Shown one piece after another: positions 5,344 to 6,382 of a stretch of 6,382 nucleotides of DNA; position 1 is the first letter of the stretch, and every line of letters begins with the position of its first letter. Under the pieces are notes generated by a model that was given only the letters and a program-made list of their open reading frames with translations, ran no database searches and had not been told where the DNA came from. The position numbers and the translations under genes are program-made. The DNA is from Erysipelotrichaceae bacterium (GTDB lineage Bacteria > Bacillota_I > Bacilli_A > Erysipelotrichales > Erysipelotrichaceae), in assembly GCA_900759455.1 (NCBI GenBank), contig CAAEVI010000051.1:1-6382 (forward strand), in the 5' to 3' direction.

Positions 5344-6183
5344 ATGATTCATATTGTTTCTGATACATCAACCCTTTTGAGCACAAATCAAGGGAAAGAG
5401 CATAATATCACTATTACACCATTAAATGTTACTATCGGCAATCGTAGTTATCATGAGCTCGACGAAATTGATACCAAAGGTTTTCTGGAACTTTTAAAAA
5501 ACAGCGATATTCCAATGTCATCACAACCTTCCATTGGCGAAAAAATGGAAATATACGAAGAACTTGCTCGGGATGGTGATATTCTTGATATTACCATGGC
5601 TGACGGATTAAGCGGTACATATGCAAGTGCTTGTAATGCAAGACAGGAGTCAACATATGCGCAGCGCATAACTGTTTTTAATTCAAAGACATTATGCGGT
5701 CCCCATCGCTATCTTGTCCTTAAGGCTGTACAGCTGGCATCTCAGGGAAAAAGTATTGATGATATTGTTTCCGAACTGCAATACTCCGTAGATCGGGAAA
5801 AGTCATTTTTGATCCCGTGCGATTTTAGTTTTCTAAAGCGCGGCGGTCGCTTGACGCCGCTTGCTGCTACGATTGGAGGAATGCTCAAAGTTGTTCCTGT
5901 AATGACTTTGACCGAAGATCACACTCGTTTAGAGAAATTTACTATGAAACGAACATTTGGAAAGGCTCTTCAGGCCATTGCCGAATGTTATAAGGAAATG
6001 GGCGTTGATGAAAATTATTATATGACAGTTACGCATGCGGACGTATTGGATCAGGCTGTTAAGGTAAAAGAATACTTACAGACATGTTTTCCTTCTACAG
6101 AGATTGAGCTGTTTGACTTATCTCCGGTATTTATTACACAGGGTGGTCCCGGCTGTATTGCTGTCCAGGTGATTCATAAGTAA
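5344..6183 (+). CDS. DegV-family protein, probable fatty-acid-binding (FakB-like) carrier
   Basis: DegV/FakB proteins bind a fatty acid in a buried tunnel and present its carboxylate to the kinase FakA, making acyl-phosphate for phospholipid synthesis. The 279-residue length is typical. Motifs in order: SDTST (6-10), SSQPS (59-63, where TSQPS is usual), GLSGTYASA (88-96) with the carboxylate-contact Ser90, LKRGGRL (164-170) with Arg169, and MKRTFGKA (201-208) with Arg203. The C-terminal FITQGGPGC (263-271) has Gln266 where S. aureus FakB2 has a His in its carboxylate network (assigned from memory of the family). So two of five family-defining positions differ: Thr to Ser and His to Gln. The ligand could be different. 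No fakA is in the window, and many genomes carry several DegV paralogues. ATG 5344 has GAGGT at 5332-5336. The gene appears monocistronic. Confidence 0.9.
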   Translation: MIHIVSDTSTLLSTNQGKEHNITITPLNVTIGNRSYHELDEIDTKGFLELLKNSDIPMSSQPSIGEKMEIYEELARDGDILDITMADGLSGTYASACNARQESTYAQRITVFNSKTLCGPHRYLVLKAVQLASQGKSIDDIVSELQYSVDREKSFLIPCDFSFLKRGGRLTPLAATIGGMLKVVPVMTLTEDHTRLEKFTMKRTFGKALQAIAECYKEMGVDENYYMTVTHADVLDQAVKVKEYLQTCFPSTEIELFDLSPVFITQGGPGCIAVQVIHK

Positions 6184-6189
6184 AAAGAG

Positions 6190-6212
6190 AGCAGGAAGAG
6201 ATTCCTGCTTTT
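6190..6212 (+). terminator. Terminator of the DegV-family gene
   Basis: A perfect 8-bp stem AGCAGGAA / TTCCTGCT (6190-6197 with 6202-6209) closes a GAGA loop seven bases after the stop codon. It is followed by TTTATTTATT. The stem can be extended outward by weak A-T and G-U pairs. Confidence 0.88.
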
Positions 6213-6220
6213 ATTTATTA

Positions 6221-6262
6221 GATAATAGAGCATAACAATGATTCATACTTTTATCTATTATC
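6221..6262. repeat. 9-bp inverted repeat in the AT-rich tail
   Basis: GATAATAGA (6221-6229) and TCTATTATC (6254-6262) are perfect inverted copies separated by 24 bases. There is no T run after it, so it is not a simple terminator. It could be an operator for a gene beyond the window or chance in AT-rich DNA. A second, 6-bp pair, GCAGTG / CACTGC (6326-6331 and 6352-6357), lies further on. I see no gene in 6184-6382. Confidence 0.35.
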
Positions 6263-6382
6263 GGCTGTGTACATTTTTGACTTATTAATATTTTTTTAAT
6301 TAGCATGTTTTCGATTGTGGTCATTGCAGTGTATTAGTCCATATAAATTTCCACTGCTCTATAAATCCATCTAAATATTACA

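Noticed and set aside
5044..5669. Minus-strand open frames opposite the gatD end and the DegV-family gene
   Set aside because: They are covered by conserved plus-strand coding sequence, and no promoter or ribosome site supports them.
6215..6382. Minus-strand reading in the tail (WIYRAVEIYMD, stop, then YTAMTTIENM) as a possible transposase remnant
   Set aside because: Only a vague resemblance to IS3-type C-termini, with no catalytic motif, no terminal repeat and an internal stop.

Overview
The window looks like chromosomal DNA of a low-GC Gram-positive bacterium (Bacillota). The signs are purine-rich Shine-Dalgarno sites (AAGGGGG, AGGAGG), short intrinsic terminators, the MurT/GatD pair for peptidoglycan glutamate amidation, and a DegV/FakB-type fatty-acid-binding protein. 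An Erysipelotrichia-like host is my guess from overall flavour only. All recognised genes are on the plus strand.

Left part (1-1101): the C-terminal 80 residues of phosphopentomutase (deoB) overlap by four bases (ATGA) with a Mrp/NBP35-type ATPase that probably assembles or carries Fe-S clusters. An intrinsic terminator follows at 1076-1101. Next come two genes I do not recognise (1115-2140 and 2155-2655), 14 bases apart, each with a strong AAGGGGG site. The first has a weak resemblance to DUF695-like layouts. The second is a small, probably helical protein.

Middle (2656-3128): this gap has no long gene but is not empty. It holds an extended -10 promoter (2704-2731), a 31-codon ORF with a good ribosome site, several local helices, a probable H-type pseudoknot (2934-3010) and, directly after it, a 13-bp terminator (3012-3046). 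A second, nearly consensus promoter (3057-3085) then starts murT. The layout fits an independent structured RNA or small-protein unit of about 310 nt. I did not match it to a known RNA class, and it is the best candidate here for something undescribed. The competing reading is a decayed small gene with one frameshift and one internal stop.

Right part (3129-6382): murT and gatD overlap by one base and encode the two subunits of lipid II isoglutaminyl synthase, which amidates D-glutamate of the stem peptide. Their terminator overlaps the gatD stop codon. A separate gene with its own promoter region and terminator encodes a DegV-family protein, probably a fatty-acid carrier. The last 170 bases are AT-rich with small inverted repeats and no supported gene.
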